Shown one piece after another: positions 34,701-43,300 of a stretch of 44,381 nt of DNA. Position numbers and translations under genes: made by a program. The notes under the pieces were generated by a model. The model was not told the DNA's origin, made no database searches, and saw only the letters and a program-made list of their open reading frames with translations. Source of the stretch: an uncultured Flavobacteriales bacterium (GTDB lineage Bacteria; Bacteroidota; Bacteroidia; Flavobacteriales_D; Sanyastnellaceae); the NCBI GenBank assembly GCA_949373165.1, contig CASICO010000011.1, forward strand, positions 1-44,381, read 5' to 3'. The stretch's first letter is position 1. Every line of letters starts with the position of its first letter.

Positions 34701-36017
34701 CTGATTGGGACTCACGTGGGTCCAACAGCGGCCATTGACCACAATCTCTACAATCACCAAGGCCTCTCCTACCAGTCCAACTATCGCGCCGGGTTGCGCA
34801 TTTTGGACTTGGAGAATGTGGGACAAGGCACGCTGGAAGAAGTGGCGTTCTTCGACGTTTACCCATCCAGCAACTCCGCCAACTTCAACGGCACTTGGAG
34901 CAACTACCCCTTCTTCGCATCGGGGAACGTGATTGTGAGCCACATCGAAGAAGGCCTGTTTGTCTTGCGCCCCAGCATTGCCCCGCCGTGCATCGAATCA
35001 TGCGGCTGCACAGATCCCACCGCATGCAACTACGACGACGCTGCCTTGAACGAGGATGGATCCTGTGATTTTGGATGTTATGGCTGCACCGATCCAACAG
35101 CGTGCAATTACGACCCGGCGGCCACCATTGGCGACAACTCTTGTGTGGCCCCTAACCCAGAATTTGGTTGTGATTGTTCCGTGGACGGAACCCAGACCGC
35201 AACGCTGAGCGGGAACCAATCGAGCACACCGCTCGAGTTTGAAGCCGTGGCAAATCCTTCTGCCTCCACCATCGATGTCACCGTGGTCTTCACCGGTTCT
35301 GGCAGCAGTTGGCCCGCAGACATGGCGATGTCCATTACTGACGCCACTGGCAACTGTGCTTCCTTTGGCGGCTACAACAGCAGCCCCGCAGGATGCGCCA
35401 GTTTGGGCGATTACAATGTCGTTTGGCCCTCGAGCTGGAATGTCGCTACAAGCGGCACATACTCGGCAACAGTGGACTTGAGTGGCACCAGCCTTCAAGG
35501 CTCTGGCACGTGGAGTGTGTCGCTCTTTAACGGATGGAGCACGGCCTCTGCTGTAACCTATGATGTGAGCTGGACCATCCAAGACGTCTGCCCTGCGCCA
35601 GGAGGACCGGACGTACCCGGATGCACCGATTCTGGAGCGTGTAACTACAATTCAGAAGCCACTGTGGACAATGGAAGTTGTCTTTACAACGATGCCATTG
35701 GCGAATGCGGAGGGGATTGCACCGCGGACGCAGACAACGACCAAATCTGTGACGTTGACGAAGTGCCTGGATGCACAAACCCTCAAGCTGACAACTACAA
35801 TCCCCTCGCTACAGACGAAGACGGATCGTGCACATTTGCTCCGGACTGCCCTGGTGACTTTGACAACAGCGGTGTCGTGGGCGTCAATGACGTCCTAATT
35901 GCACTTGGACAATTTGGATGTTTGGGCACTTGTGAAGCTGACCTTGATGGTGACAATGTGGTGGGCGTCAGCGACATTTTGACCATCCTGTCCGGCTTTG
36001 GCCAACCATGCCTGTGA
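31755..36017 (+). CDS. Secreted pappalysin-type (M43) metalloprotease with calcium repeats, choice-of-anchor B and paired P-domain-like modules
   Basis: 1420 residues with signal MPCRLLLALLTALPFALFSQ. The protease core spans about 20-330. The zinc motif THEVGHWLDLRHIWGDGG (His238, Glu239, His242, His248) and the Met-turn MVQNYMDYS are intact, so it is likely active. GCTDDTACNFDPNASNDDGS-type units follow. A beta-rich module like a proprotein-convertase P-domain sits at about 390-535 (SLVFDNNGSASSYAADMV), then Ca/Cys repeats at 535-705. Residues about 710-1075 match the choice-of-anchor B / LVIVD-repeat pattern (GEMNDIWGWTDPLDGKEYAL, FIDITDPNNPSYLGNL, QVFDLTRLRN). A second P-domain-like module lies at about 1134-1283. 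The end, CPGDFDNSGVVGVNDVLIAL and DLDGDNVVGVSDILTILSGF, is dockerin-like with two Ca loops. It is extracellular; proteolytic substrate unknown. It is a clear paralog of the gene at 40386. Confidence 0.9.
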   Translation: MPCRLLLALLTALPFALFSQSVSLSGTDVGEALPQNRTCATHEKHVEMMGLQRYAEARERIEEHRAQWEPIVQQQRASGQSAVVSIPIVFHVLYANNTENIADSEILEQLQTLNDDFRRLNSDADNVWSQAADTEIEFCLASFDPDGAPTNGILRVPTTVSSFGSNNAMKFTAQGGSDAWPAADYLNFWVCNLGGGLLGYAQFPGGSASTDGVVCGYPYVGNNGPGAGIYNLGRTGTHEVGHWLDLRHIWGDGGCGVDDSVSDTPESDASNFNCAIGHESCGSVDMVQNYMDYSQDACMNLFTSGQAVRMQTLFQPGGDRASLLNSTGCAPACEVSCGCTDDTACNFDPNASNDDGTCDFSCYGCTDATACNYNPNATINDGNCVSPDPTFGCDCSLDGTQSATLNSSESSTALEVNATGNPSASSVDISLVFDNNGSASSYAADMVMTITDPNGTCVSFGGWNSSPSGCTSLGNYSAIWPSSWQSSANSTYTASVDLSSTGLAGSGNWSFTLYNGYSSSSAVIYDVTWTLNDVCPIPTNVAGCTDANACNYNSNATEDDGSCAQLDACGICDGPGSIYECGCTDIPDGDCDCNGNQPDDCGVCGGPGIPAEDCDCNGNQSDAIGVCGGTCSADADEDGICDDEDDCVGSVDAIGVCGGDCVADADGDGLCDDEDDCIGQLDALGICNGDCAADANNDGVCDAAAYVPTTPCENGFAGIYPCDQVDFMSHLDPGEVGGGEMNDIWGWTDPLDGKEYALLGRTTGTAFIDITDPNNPSYLGNLPTHTVSSSWRDIKVYSDHAFIVSEASGHGMQVFDLTRLRNVTNPPVTFDNDAHYGGFGSAHNIAINEESGRAYPIGASTFSGGLNIIDISNPLNPTLIGSYAEDGYSHDAQIVNYIGPDTQYAGKEIAFCFNENTVTIVDVTNAGDAQLISSQGYSTSAYTHQGWLTEDHKYLLVNDELDEGSVNTRTYVFDVQDLDNVSLIGTHVGPTAAIDHNLYNHQGLSYQSNYRAGLRILDLENVGQGTLEEVAFFDVYPSSNSANFNGTWSNYPFFASGNVIVSHIEEGLFVLRPSIAPPCIESCGCTDPTACNYDDAALNEDGSCDFGCYGCTDPTACNYDPAATIGDNSCVAPNPEFGCDCSVDGTQTATLSGNQSSTPLEFEAVANPSASTIDVTVVFTGSGSSWPADMAMSITDATGNCASFGGYNSSPAGCASLGDYNVVWPSSWNVATSGTYSATVDLSGTSLQGSGTWSVSLFNGWSTASAVTYDVSWTIQDVCPAPGGPDVPGCTDSGACNYNSEATVDNGSCLYNDAIGECGGDCTADADNDQICDVDEVPGCTNPQADNYNPLATDEDGSCTFAPDCPGDFDNSGVVGVNDVLIALGQFGCLGTCEADLDGDNVVGVSDILTILSGFGQPCL

Positions 36018-36023
36018 AGGGCA

Positions 36024-36758
36024 TCACAGTCCGCCCAATAGCAGGAGAACCACGATGACCAGAGCCACGTAAAGTGCAACTGGGGCAAAGATGGATGCAG
36101 CAATCCATCGCGAAGCCCGAGACAACTTGAAACGCGGGTACAAATCAGGATGTTCCCTAGACATTCGGAACGACTTTCGTGAAAGAAAATACCCGAAAAT
36201 GCTCGCCAGTATGCCCAATCCGATGGCCGCCCCACTGATCGGCACCTGCAAATACGTGATGGCCCCTTCGGCAAGCAGCCCCAGAATCCAACCCAGGGAA
36301 AGCAAGAAACCAGGGACGGCATTGGGATGTCGGCCATGAACAGGATCCGGTAAAATTCGGCTGTCCGTAAGGGCAATTGCCGAACGACGCTTTGCCTTCT
36401 CTAACGGATGACTTGACCTGTGACTGACGTTGTCCGCCACCTCCGTAGCCAAAATAAGTGGGCCTTCATTGTTGGCCGATGCGGAAAGTCCTCCGCGTCT
36501 TTGGTCCATGGCGTCCGCCCAATTCACTTCCGCACTCAACTCCCCCTCTATCGGGGAGGATTGGAAGGCAGCTTGCTTGTCCACCGCTGCCGGCGACTGT
36601 TGGGCGCGAGCCGGGTTGGGCGTGTGATCCCGATGATGCTGAACATGCACGCCCTTTGAGTAACGCCGAAATTGGACGCGGGACTCCCCCATTCGCTTTT
36701 CAGAAGCACACCCCATCAAAACAGACAGACCTAAAAACAGCAGCAACCGACTCATCAT
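36024..36758 (-). CDS. Predicted lipoprotein with C-terminal membrane segments
   Basis: 244 residues from ATG 36758 (ATG 36755 also possible), with a lipoprotein-like signal MSRLLLFLGLSVLMGC. The middle (about 20-140) is polar and low complexity (HHRDHTPNPARAQQSPAAVD). Three hydrophobic segments then follow: FLLSLGWILGLLAEGAITYL, AAIGLGILASIFGYFL and, after a basic loop, WIAASIFAPVALYVALVIVVLL. A lipid anchor plus membrane helices is odd, and the Cys may be incidental, with the N-terminus acting as a first helix. Its stop is 6 bp from the convergent protease stop. It lies 34 bp after the T9SS type B gene and is the last gene of that operon. Function unknown. Confidence 0.7.
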   Translation of the reverse strand: MMSRLLLFLGLSVLMGCASEKRMGESRVQFRRYSKGVHVQHHRDHTPNPARAQQSPAAVDKQAAFQSSPIEGELSAEVNWADAMDQRRGGLSASANNEGPLILATEVADNVSHRSSHPLEKAKRRSAIALTDSRILPDPVHGRHPNAVPGFLLSLGWILGLLAEGAITYLQVPISGAAIGLGILASIFGYFLSRKSFRMSREHPDLYPRFKLSRASRWIAASIFAPVALYVALVIVVLLLLGGL

Positions 36759-36792
36759 GGAGTCAAGGTAGCCCACGTTTTTTCTTAGGTGC

Positions 36793-39738
36793 TCAACGAA
36801 TCAACTGCACCATTCCCGTGTACACCCTTTTGGCATCACACACGCCTTGCGCCTCGATTCTCCAGGCGAACAAATCACTGATGTGAGATCGACCGAGGTT
36901 GTCTGGACTTCCATTCCACCACCAATCCTCGTCTTCGGTTTCAAACACAGGCGTTCCCCAGCGGTCATAAATGACCATTCGGAATTCATCGACCCCCAAC
37001 ATGACCGGCCCAAACCCGTCATTGACCCCGTCGTTGTCTGGGGTAAAAGCAGAAGGCACAAATACCATCATGGCCTCCAGAACTTCCACCGTCAAAACGT
37101 CAGAAGAGGCACAGCCTTCGTCATTCTCGACCGTCAGTTCCACTTCAAACACCCCTACCGACAGATAGGTGTGTTGCGTGCGGAGGTTCTCAGTGGCCTC
37201 CCCTCCAGGTTTGAATGCTGTGTTCCCATCTCCAAAATCCCACATCCGGGACAAGACTAAACCTGGAGTCAGGTCCTCAAAGTCAACCACAGCCCCAGGA
37301 AAGCAGACCGTTTGTGGTCCGGAAATAAACCTTACGTCGGAAGGCGATGTGGAGGGAATCTCCACTTCCACCAGGGTCATGCATCCATTGCCATCGAACA
37401 GCTCGACCGCGTATTCACCTGCAGGCAAACCTGTTTGGAGCTCTGAAAACGCCGACAATTCCTGAGCCAATCCGAGGTTGGCCGGCCAAACAACCGCATT
37501 CGGCGGAACCACACTGCTGAAGTTGGCCTGAAGAATGCCACTGGAAGCTCCACAAGTGTCTGGCTCAACTTGCAATTGCAGAAAAGGAGGTGAAGGCGCG
37601 TCCAAAGCAATGGAATCGAAAGCTACACATCCGTTGGCATCGATGACTGTAAAAACAAGATCGCCATCCCCCAAGCCCGTCACCGTGTCATTTTCCAGCA
37701 GGCCTTCCGGGAGAGGATAAACGTATTCGGGAATGCCTCCAGCGGCTTGCAATGCCACTTGGCCATCTTCAGCTCCTTCGCAGCTGACTGCAAATCCATT
37801 GTAGTCGGAGAATGGCGTCGCCACCATTTGCAAAGCAGGCGGCGCCGTCAAGACAACAGTCACTGTGTCAGCGCAGCCGGTCTCGTTGACAACAAACCCA
37901 GTGTAACTGCCTGCTGGCAGCTGCTCTTGCCCCACCACATCACCCCATTCATCTTGCCATTCCCAAACGTAATTGTCTCCCGACTGAATGCCCCCTGAAG
38001 CCGCCGACTCAATCGTTCCGTCGGATTCGCCTGAGCAAGAAACCGCGAAGCCGTTGAACGCCAAATCTGGCTGCGCCTCTGCCTCAATGCCGAGCACCTC
38101 AATCTCGGCAACGGCTTCAATGCTGGAATCGTCACACTCCGAGGTGAGCTTGACTTGGTAAACCCCTGGCTCATTGAAAACGAGCAACACCGTGTCATTC
38201 AAACCTGGCTGCCCAATGGGCGCAGTCAACGCGTCACCTGTGATCTCCCAATTTTGATAACACCGGAGCCCCACCTCTGTGGTGTTGAACAACCGAACTG
38301 TATCCCCCATGCACACCAGATTAGCCTCTGCTTCAAACGCGGGCTCGTTGTAGCACGTTTGGCACTGGTAGACGTCCTCTGGCTCGAAGGCCGAGGTGAC
38401 GATGGGGATTTCCATGGCCTGTGTGATGAACACTTCGCCCGAAGAAATGTCCTGAGAGGCCACCGCAACAGGAATCGATGCAATGCTCACCGATACCGAC
38501 TGACATGCCACCGCGCCATCAAAATCAGCCCGAATGAAAAGCGGATCCATAGATCCATCTGTATTGCCGAAAACGCTGGAGGACGTGTATGCCGACATCG
38601 TATAACCGAGCGCTTGATCAAAGCGCACTCCAACCGCCTTATCGCGCTCATTCCCCCCATAAATCTTCGACCATTCCACTCCGCCATTCACAGACAGTTT
38701 GGTCAAAAGGATGTCCTGCTCTGCCAAATCTTGGCTCAGTGCATCTGGATAATCGAGAACAGAGGCACCATACCCATCGGTGCTACCCAACAGGGCCAAT
38801 CCCCCTTGCGCAAAAATCAAATCCCGCCCCAAATCATCTCCCGGACTGCCGACAGCCCTAGACCAAATGACATCCCCATCTTCCAAAGAGAGCTTCATCA
38901 ACAAAATGTCCTCTCCACCTATCCCCCCGGTCACTGTTGGAGCCAGAACGTAGACCTCGGCCCCTTCCTCATTGACCAATGCGTTACAACCCCATGCTAT
39001 GTGCTCATTGGGACCAAACCCCGCTCCAAAACTCTTCATCCAAAGGGGATTGCCCGCAGCATCCAATCGACAGACCTCAACGTCCCTCCCGCTGAGAGGC
39101 TGATTGGCAACAAACACAAACCCACCGTCATCCAGAGGCTCAATCATCAATGGATTGGCACTCATGCTTGGATAGCGTTTCGACCAAAGAACTTGACCTG
39201 AGTCGTCTAACCTCAGCAAAACGGGGCGCTGATCAGCCTCTCCAATGGCCACAAACCCCGAGGCCATAGGCTGGACGTCAAACACCCAGGTCACTTGATC
39301 ATATGCATTGTACCAAAGGGGGGTTCCCAGTGCATCGATGCGCATAACAAGGCCCTCATTTTCCACAATTGGATTGCCCGCTAAATCAACACCCATGGTG
39401 ATGAACCGCGCTCCTCCAATTACATAGCCCCCATCAGAGGTGGGTTCAATGGACTTTCCCCCTTCGGAGTCTCCCGTGCCGTACAAATTGAACCAGTCCC
39501 GATTGCCACAGGCATCCACTTTGTACACATAGACATCACATCCGCCTGCGCTCCCGTTGTTTTGGTGCTGACCCGTGGCCACAAACCCCCCGTCTTGTGA
39601 GGTCGTAATGGCCAACCCCCCTTGCATGGCATTGAGGTTATATCGCCTCAAAAACGTTTGATCCAAACTTCCTTGAGCGCACAAGGAGCCAATGCCCAAG
39701 CCGCACAACATCAAAAGAAAGAGTCGATTCGCACTCAT
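36793..39738 (-). CDS. T9SS type B-sorted surface protein with propeller-like, SprB-like and PKD domains
   Basis: 981 residues with signal MSANRLFLLMLCGLGIGSLC. Residues about 25-425 are repeats of the kind TSQDGGFVATGQHQNNGS, PTSDGGYVIGGARF, PLDDGGFVFVANQP, which look like a beta-propeller. Residues about 480-580 are Ig/PKD-like. Two SprB-like units follow (FNGFAVSCSGESDGTIESAA and YNGFAVSCEGAEDGQVALQA). A PKD domain lies near 815-895 (VVDFEDLTPGLVLSRMWDFG). The last 90 residues are the CHU_C / type B sorting domain (FVPSAFTPDNDGVNDGFGPV, MVIYDRWGTPVFETED, YTGMVQLIR). It is exported by T9SS and kept on the surface or released, likely for adhesion. It overlaps the stop of the upstream small gene by 4 bp (ATGA), so both form an operon with the lipoprotein at 36024. 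Confidence 0.9.
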   Translation of the reverse strand: MSANRLFLLMLCGLGIGSLCAQGSLDQTFLRRYNLNAMQGGLAITTSQDGGFVATGQHQNNGSAGGCDVYVYKVDACGNRDWFNLYGTGDSEGGKSIEPTSDGGYVIGGARFITMGVDLAGNPIVENEGLVMRIDALGTPLWYNAYDQVTWVFDVQPMASGFVAIGEADQRPVLLRLDDSGQVLWSKRYPSMSANPLMIEPLDDGGFVFVANQPLSGRDVEVCRLDAAGNPLWMKSFGAGFGPNEHIAWGCNALVNEEGAEVYVLAPTVTGGIGGEDILLMKLSLEDGDVIWSRAVGSPGDDLGRDLIFAQGGLALLGSTDGYGASVLDYPDALSQDLAEQDILLTKLSVNGGVEWSKIYGGNERDKAVGVRFDQALGYTMSAYTSSSVFGNTDGSMDPLFIRADFDGAVACQSVSVSIASIPVAVASQDISSGEVFITQAMEIPIVTSAFEPEDVYQCQTCYNEPAFEAEANLVCMGDTVRLFNTTEVGLRCYQNWEITGDALTAPIGQPGLNDTVLLVFNEPGVYQVKLTSECDDSSIEAVAEIEVLGIEAEAQPDLAFNGFAVSCSGESDGTIESAASGGIQSGDNYVWEWQDEWGDVVGQEQLPAGSYTGFVVNETGCADTVTVVLTAPPALQMVATPFSDYNGFAVSCEGAEDGQVALQAAGGIPEYVYPLPEGLLENDTVTGLGDGDLVFTVIDANGCVAFDSIALDAPSPPFLQLQVEPDTCGASSGILQANFSSVVPPNAVVWPANLGLAQELSAFSELQTGLPAGEYAVELFDGNGCMTLVEVEIPSTSPSDVRFISGPQTVCFPGAVVDFEDLTPGLVLSRMWDFGDGNTAFKPGGEATENLRTQHTYLSVGVFEVELTVENDEGCASSDVLTVEVLEAMMVFVPSAFTPDNDGVNDGFGPVMLGVDEFRMVIYDRWGTPVFETEDEDWWWNGSPDNLGRSHISDLFAWRIEAQGVCDAKRVYTGMVQLIR

Positions 39739-40079
39739 GGGGTGGGCAGCGGCGGCAGTGTTGCCAAGGTGTCAAAAACCGCGAACTGAATCTGCGCTTC
39801 GGCGTAACCCAGCTGGGTTAACCAATCGGTGTAAACTTCCTTGGATTTGGACTTCAACACTCCGGTACAAAACTCCACTTCACTTTTTTGGGGTCTACAC
39901 ACGACCCATTCTGCCCCTTTGTCCTCTAATATCTCCAAAAACATGGGCGTGAGAAAAGGGCACATAAACCCCTCCTCTGCCATTTTAATCTCTACCCGCA
40001 CAAAGGTGCTGTCGGACTGGGATGGAAAGACCGACAAACATGACAATACAACCTTGAATACCAATAGATTCGACAACAT
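39735..40079 (-). CDS. Small exported protein with a ferredoxin-like (HMA-type) pattern
   Basis: 114 residues from ATG 40079, with a hydrophobic N-terminus (MLSNLLVFKVVLSCLSVF) that could direct export. The rest alternates as strand (FVRVEIKMAEEGFMCPF), helix (LTPMFLEILEDKG), two strands (AEWVVCRPQKSEVEFCTGVL), helix (KEVYTDWLTQLGY), strand (AEAQIQFAVF), a beta-alpha-beta-beta-alpha-beta order as in heavy-metal-associated domains. The usual CxxC is absent; MCPFLTPMF takes its place, so metal binding is doubtful. Its stop overlaps the start of the T9SS type B gene, making it the first gene of that operon. The fold call is by eye and is only an inference. Confidence 0.7.
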   Translation of the reverse strand: MLSNLLVFKVVLSCLSVFPSQSDSTFVRVEIKMAEEGFMCPFLTPMFLEILEDKGAEWVVCRPQKSEVEFCTGVLKSKSKEVYTDWLTQLGYAEAQIQFAVFDTLATLPPLPTP

Positions 40080-40385
40080 CGGAAACGGATCGAGATTGGT
40101 GCAAAGCTAGCCTTTCCCAAGATCTTAAAAGCAGCCTCACTCATTCGATTCGCCAACGTGGGCAAGAGACAAATTGATCTGATTGGACGATTCAGGGGCC
40201 TCTCTGTCATAAATGCAGGCTTGAACCCTGTTTTTTAGGAGTCAACTGGACAGGTTCATTCCGCGATAAACCCTGAAAACAGGCATTTCATCGTCCATTA
40301 CAAACTGGATTTTCACATATCACGAACTGCCGTCCGGTCACTTGACCGCGGACTGTATATTGACTTCAGAACCGAATTGAATCGA
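40080..40385. other. Divergent intergenic region between small-protein operon and second protease
   Basis: About 300 bp without coding signal. It contains the minus-strand promoter candidate at 40102-40109 and presumably the plus-strand promoter of the protease gene, for which no good -7/-33 pair is visible. Confidence 0.4.
40102..40109 (-). promoter_or_regulatory. Bacteroidota-type -7 box for the 40079 operon
   Basis: On the minus strand the box reads TAGCTTTG, an exact TAnnTTTG match, 22 bp before the ATG at 40079. The expected TTG about 19 bp further upstream is only partly matched by a T-rich stretch. The call rests on consensus and position. Confidence 0.5.
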
Positions 40386-43300
40386 ATGAAATTGTTCACT
40401 CTTTTGGGGCTCGTATGCCTCAGCTTTTTTTCTGCCCCTCTGTTGGCCCAGTCCAACACATGGACCTCCAGTGAAAGCAACCCCTCCATTCAAAGAACCT
40501 GTTTCGCCCACGAGAAACACGTCGAAATGATGGGGTTCTCAAAGTATGCAGAGGCCAACGAACGAATCGAAGAGCACACGGCCCAATGGGCACCCATCGT
40601 CGCTGCACAACGTGCAGCGAACCAAAACGCGGTGGTGACCATACCTGTGGTCTTTCACGTGGTGTACCGCACAGCCACTGAAAACATCTCTGCAGAACAG
40701 GTTCAAAGTCAACTCGACGTTTTGAACGCCGATTTCCGAAGGTTGAATGCCGATGCAGACGGCGTTTGGCCTCAGGCCGCCGACACAGAAATTGAATTCT
40801 GCTTGGCCAGCTTTGACCCTGAAGGCAACCCCACAGATGGCATCTTGAGGGTGCCCACTTCGGTGAATGGATTCGGAACCAATGACGCTGTGAAATCAGC
40901 CTCTTCCGGAGGGTCAGACGCCTGGCCCTACACGGAATACCTCAACTTCTGGGTGTGCAATATTGGGGGTGGAATTCTTGGCTATGCCCAATTTCCGGGC
41001 ACGGGGTCGGGCGCTACGGACGGCGTAGTGTGTGGCTACCAATACACGGGAACAACGGGGACCGCTACGTCTCCGTTTGACCTCGGGCGCACCGCCACAC
41101 ACGAGGTGGGGCACTGGCTCAACCTCCGACACATCTGGGGCGATGGCGGATGCTCTCAAGACGACTTTGTAGGCGACACTCCTGCTTCCGGAGGTGCAAA
41201 TTATGGCTGCGATCTGGGTTCAGTAGACTGTAGCTCCACCGACATGGTCCAGAACTACATGGACTACTCCGACGATGCCTGCATGAACCTGTTTACCCAA
41301 GGACAGACAGACCGGATGTTGGCCTTGTTCGCATCCGGAGGGTTCCGGGAGAGCTTGCTGACCTCCGATGGCTGCGCGCCTCCGTGTGATGTGAGCTGTG
41401 GCTGCACCGATGATGCCGCTTGCAACTTCGATGCTTCAGCGCTGAATGACGATGGCAGTTGCGACTTCGGTTGCTACGGATGCACCGAATCTTCAGCCTG
41501 CAACTACGATCCAGCTGCCACCATTGATGATGGCAACTGCATTGCCGGGGGAACTCAGACCTTCACCATGAGCTTGACGCCCGACAACTACGGGAGTGAA
41601 ACAGCGTGGACTTTGACCGATGCGACGGGCACGACCGTCATGTCAGGTGGACCCTATACAAACAACGACAACACACCGATTACGGTGAACGAACAACTCT
41701 GCTTCGGTTGCTACACGCTCTCAGTCAATGACAGCTACGGAGATGGCATGTGCTGTCAATTCGGAAATGGCAGTTACAGCTTCAGCGTCAACGGTGAAGT
41801 GGTGGCTTCTGGAGCCACTTTCACCAATTCGGACGTCTCCAACTTTTGCGCAGAACCAACAGACATTCCCGGCTGCACAACAGAGGGGGCATGCAACTAC
41901 AATGCGAGTGCAACCATTGATGACGGCTCTTGCCAGCAACTCGATGCGTGCGGTGTGTGCGGTGGTCCTGGCGAAATTTATGAATGCGGCTGTTCCGACA
42001 CCCCCGCTGGCGACTGCGATTGCAATGGCAATCAACTCGACGAATGCGGCACTTGCGGTGGCGGTGGCATCCCTTCTGGGGATTGTGATTGCAATGGGAA
42101 TCAACTCGACGCCCTTGGCGTTTGCGGCGGAACCTGTGCAGGCGATGCAGACAACGATGGCATTTGCGACGATGTAGACAATTGTGTAGGAACCCTTGAT
42201 GAATGCGGCGTTTGCAATGGTCCTGGCATTCCCACTGGAGACTGCGATTGCAATGGCAATCAACTCGACGCCATTGACGTTTGTGGCGGCGATTGTGACA
42301 CCGACGCAGACAACGATGGCATATGTGATGATGCAGACGACTGTGTGGGCACACCGGACGCCCTTGGCGTCTGCAATGGGGACTGCACTGCCGATGCAGA
42401 CGGCGACGGCATTTGTGATGACGTGGATGACTGTGTTGGAGAACTGGACGCCCTCGGCGTTTGCAATGGTGATTGCACAGCTGACGTTGACCAAGACGGC
42501 ATTTGCGACACCGACGAAGTGGCAGGCTGCGAAAACGAGACTGCATGCAATTACAACGCTGAGGCCACCGACGATGACGGGTCTTGTGTTTTTGTTGGGG
42601 ATGCCTGCAACGACGGCAACGCTCAGACTCTCGGAGACGTCTACACCAATTGCGCCCTGCCCAACTTTGGCTGTCAGGGCGTTGGCCCAACTGTGATTTG
42701 GAAAGAAACCTTTGGGGACGAGCCCTCCCTCAATTATGGTTGGAACGGAAGCACAAACACTGCAGCCAATGAACTGGAATGGAGCATCACATATGGCGCC
42801 ACCACCGACTATTTCTATACCCTACTCGCCAACGATGGCGACACCCTTTTTCGAGGAAGAGACACCGATACCGACTGCACTATGGATTTCCCGAGAGATT
42901 GACATTAGCACGTTCACTGAATTGAAAGTGAGTGCTGAACTCAGCGAAATTGGCGGTCTCGAAAACGCAGACTTCATTACCGTCGAAGCGATCATTGATG
43001 GTCAGACCAACCAAGTCATCAACCTCATCAATGACTTTGGCACAGTGCTCATTGATTTGGCCGACTTGCCCGACGGCAATGTCCTTCAATTTAGAATCGT
43101 CGTCAGAACCGACAGAAACGGGGAGTACATCTCTTTTGACGACATCTATCTCTTTGGCACGCCCAATTGCAGTGACTCAGACAGCGATGGCCTCTGCGAC
43201 GAAGACGACAACTGCTCGGACGTCAATGCCTGCAACTATACAGATCCCACAGCAACATCATGCTTGTTTGACGATGCTGTTGGAGAATGTGGCGGAGACT

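Noticed and set aside
36008..36024. ATGCC...GGCAT stem between convergent stops as a terminator
   Set aside because: Only five base pairs, no T-run on either strand, and it overlaps both gene ends.
38155..39201. 348-residue plus-strand frame opposite the T9SS type B protein
   Set aside because: Shadow of the propeller-like repeats; the minus-strand product has signal peptide, PKD and sorting domains.
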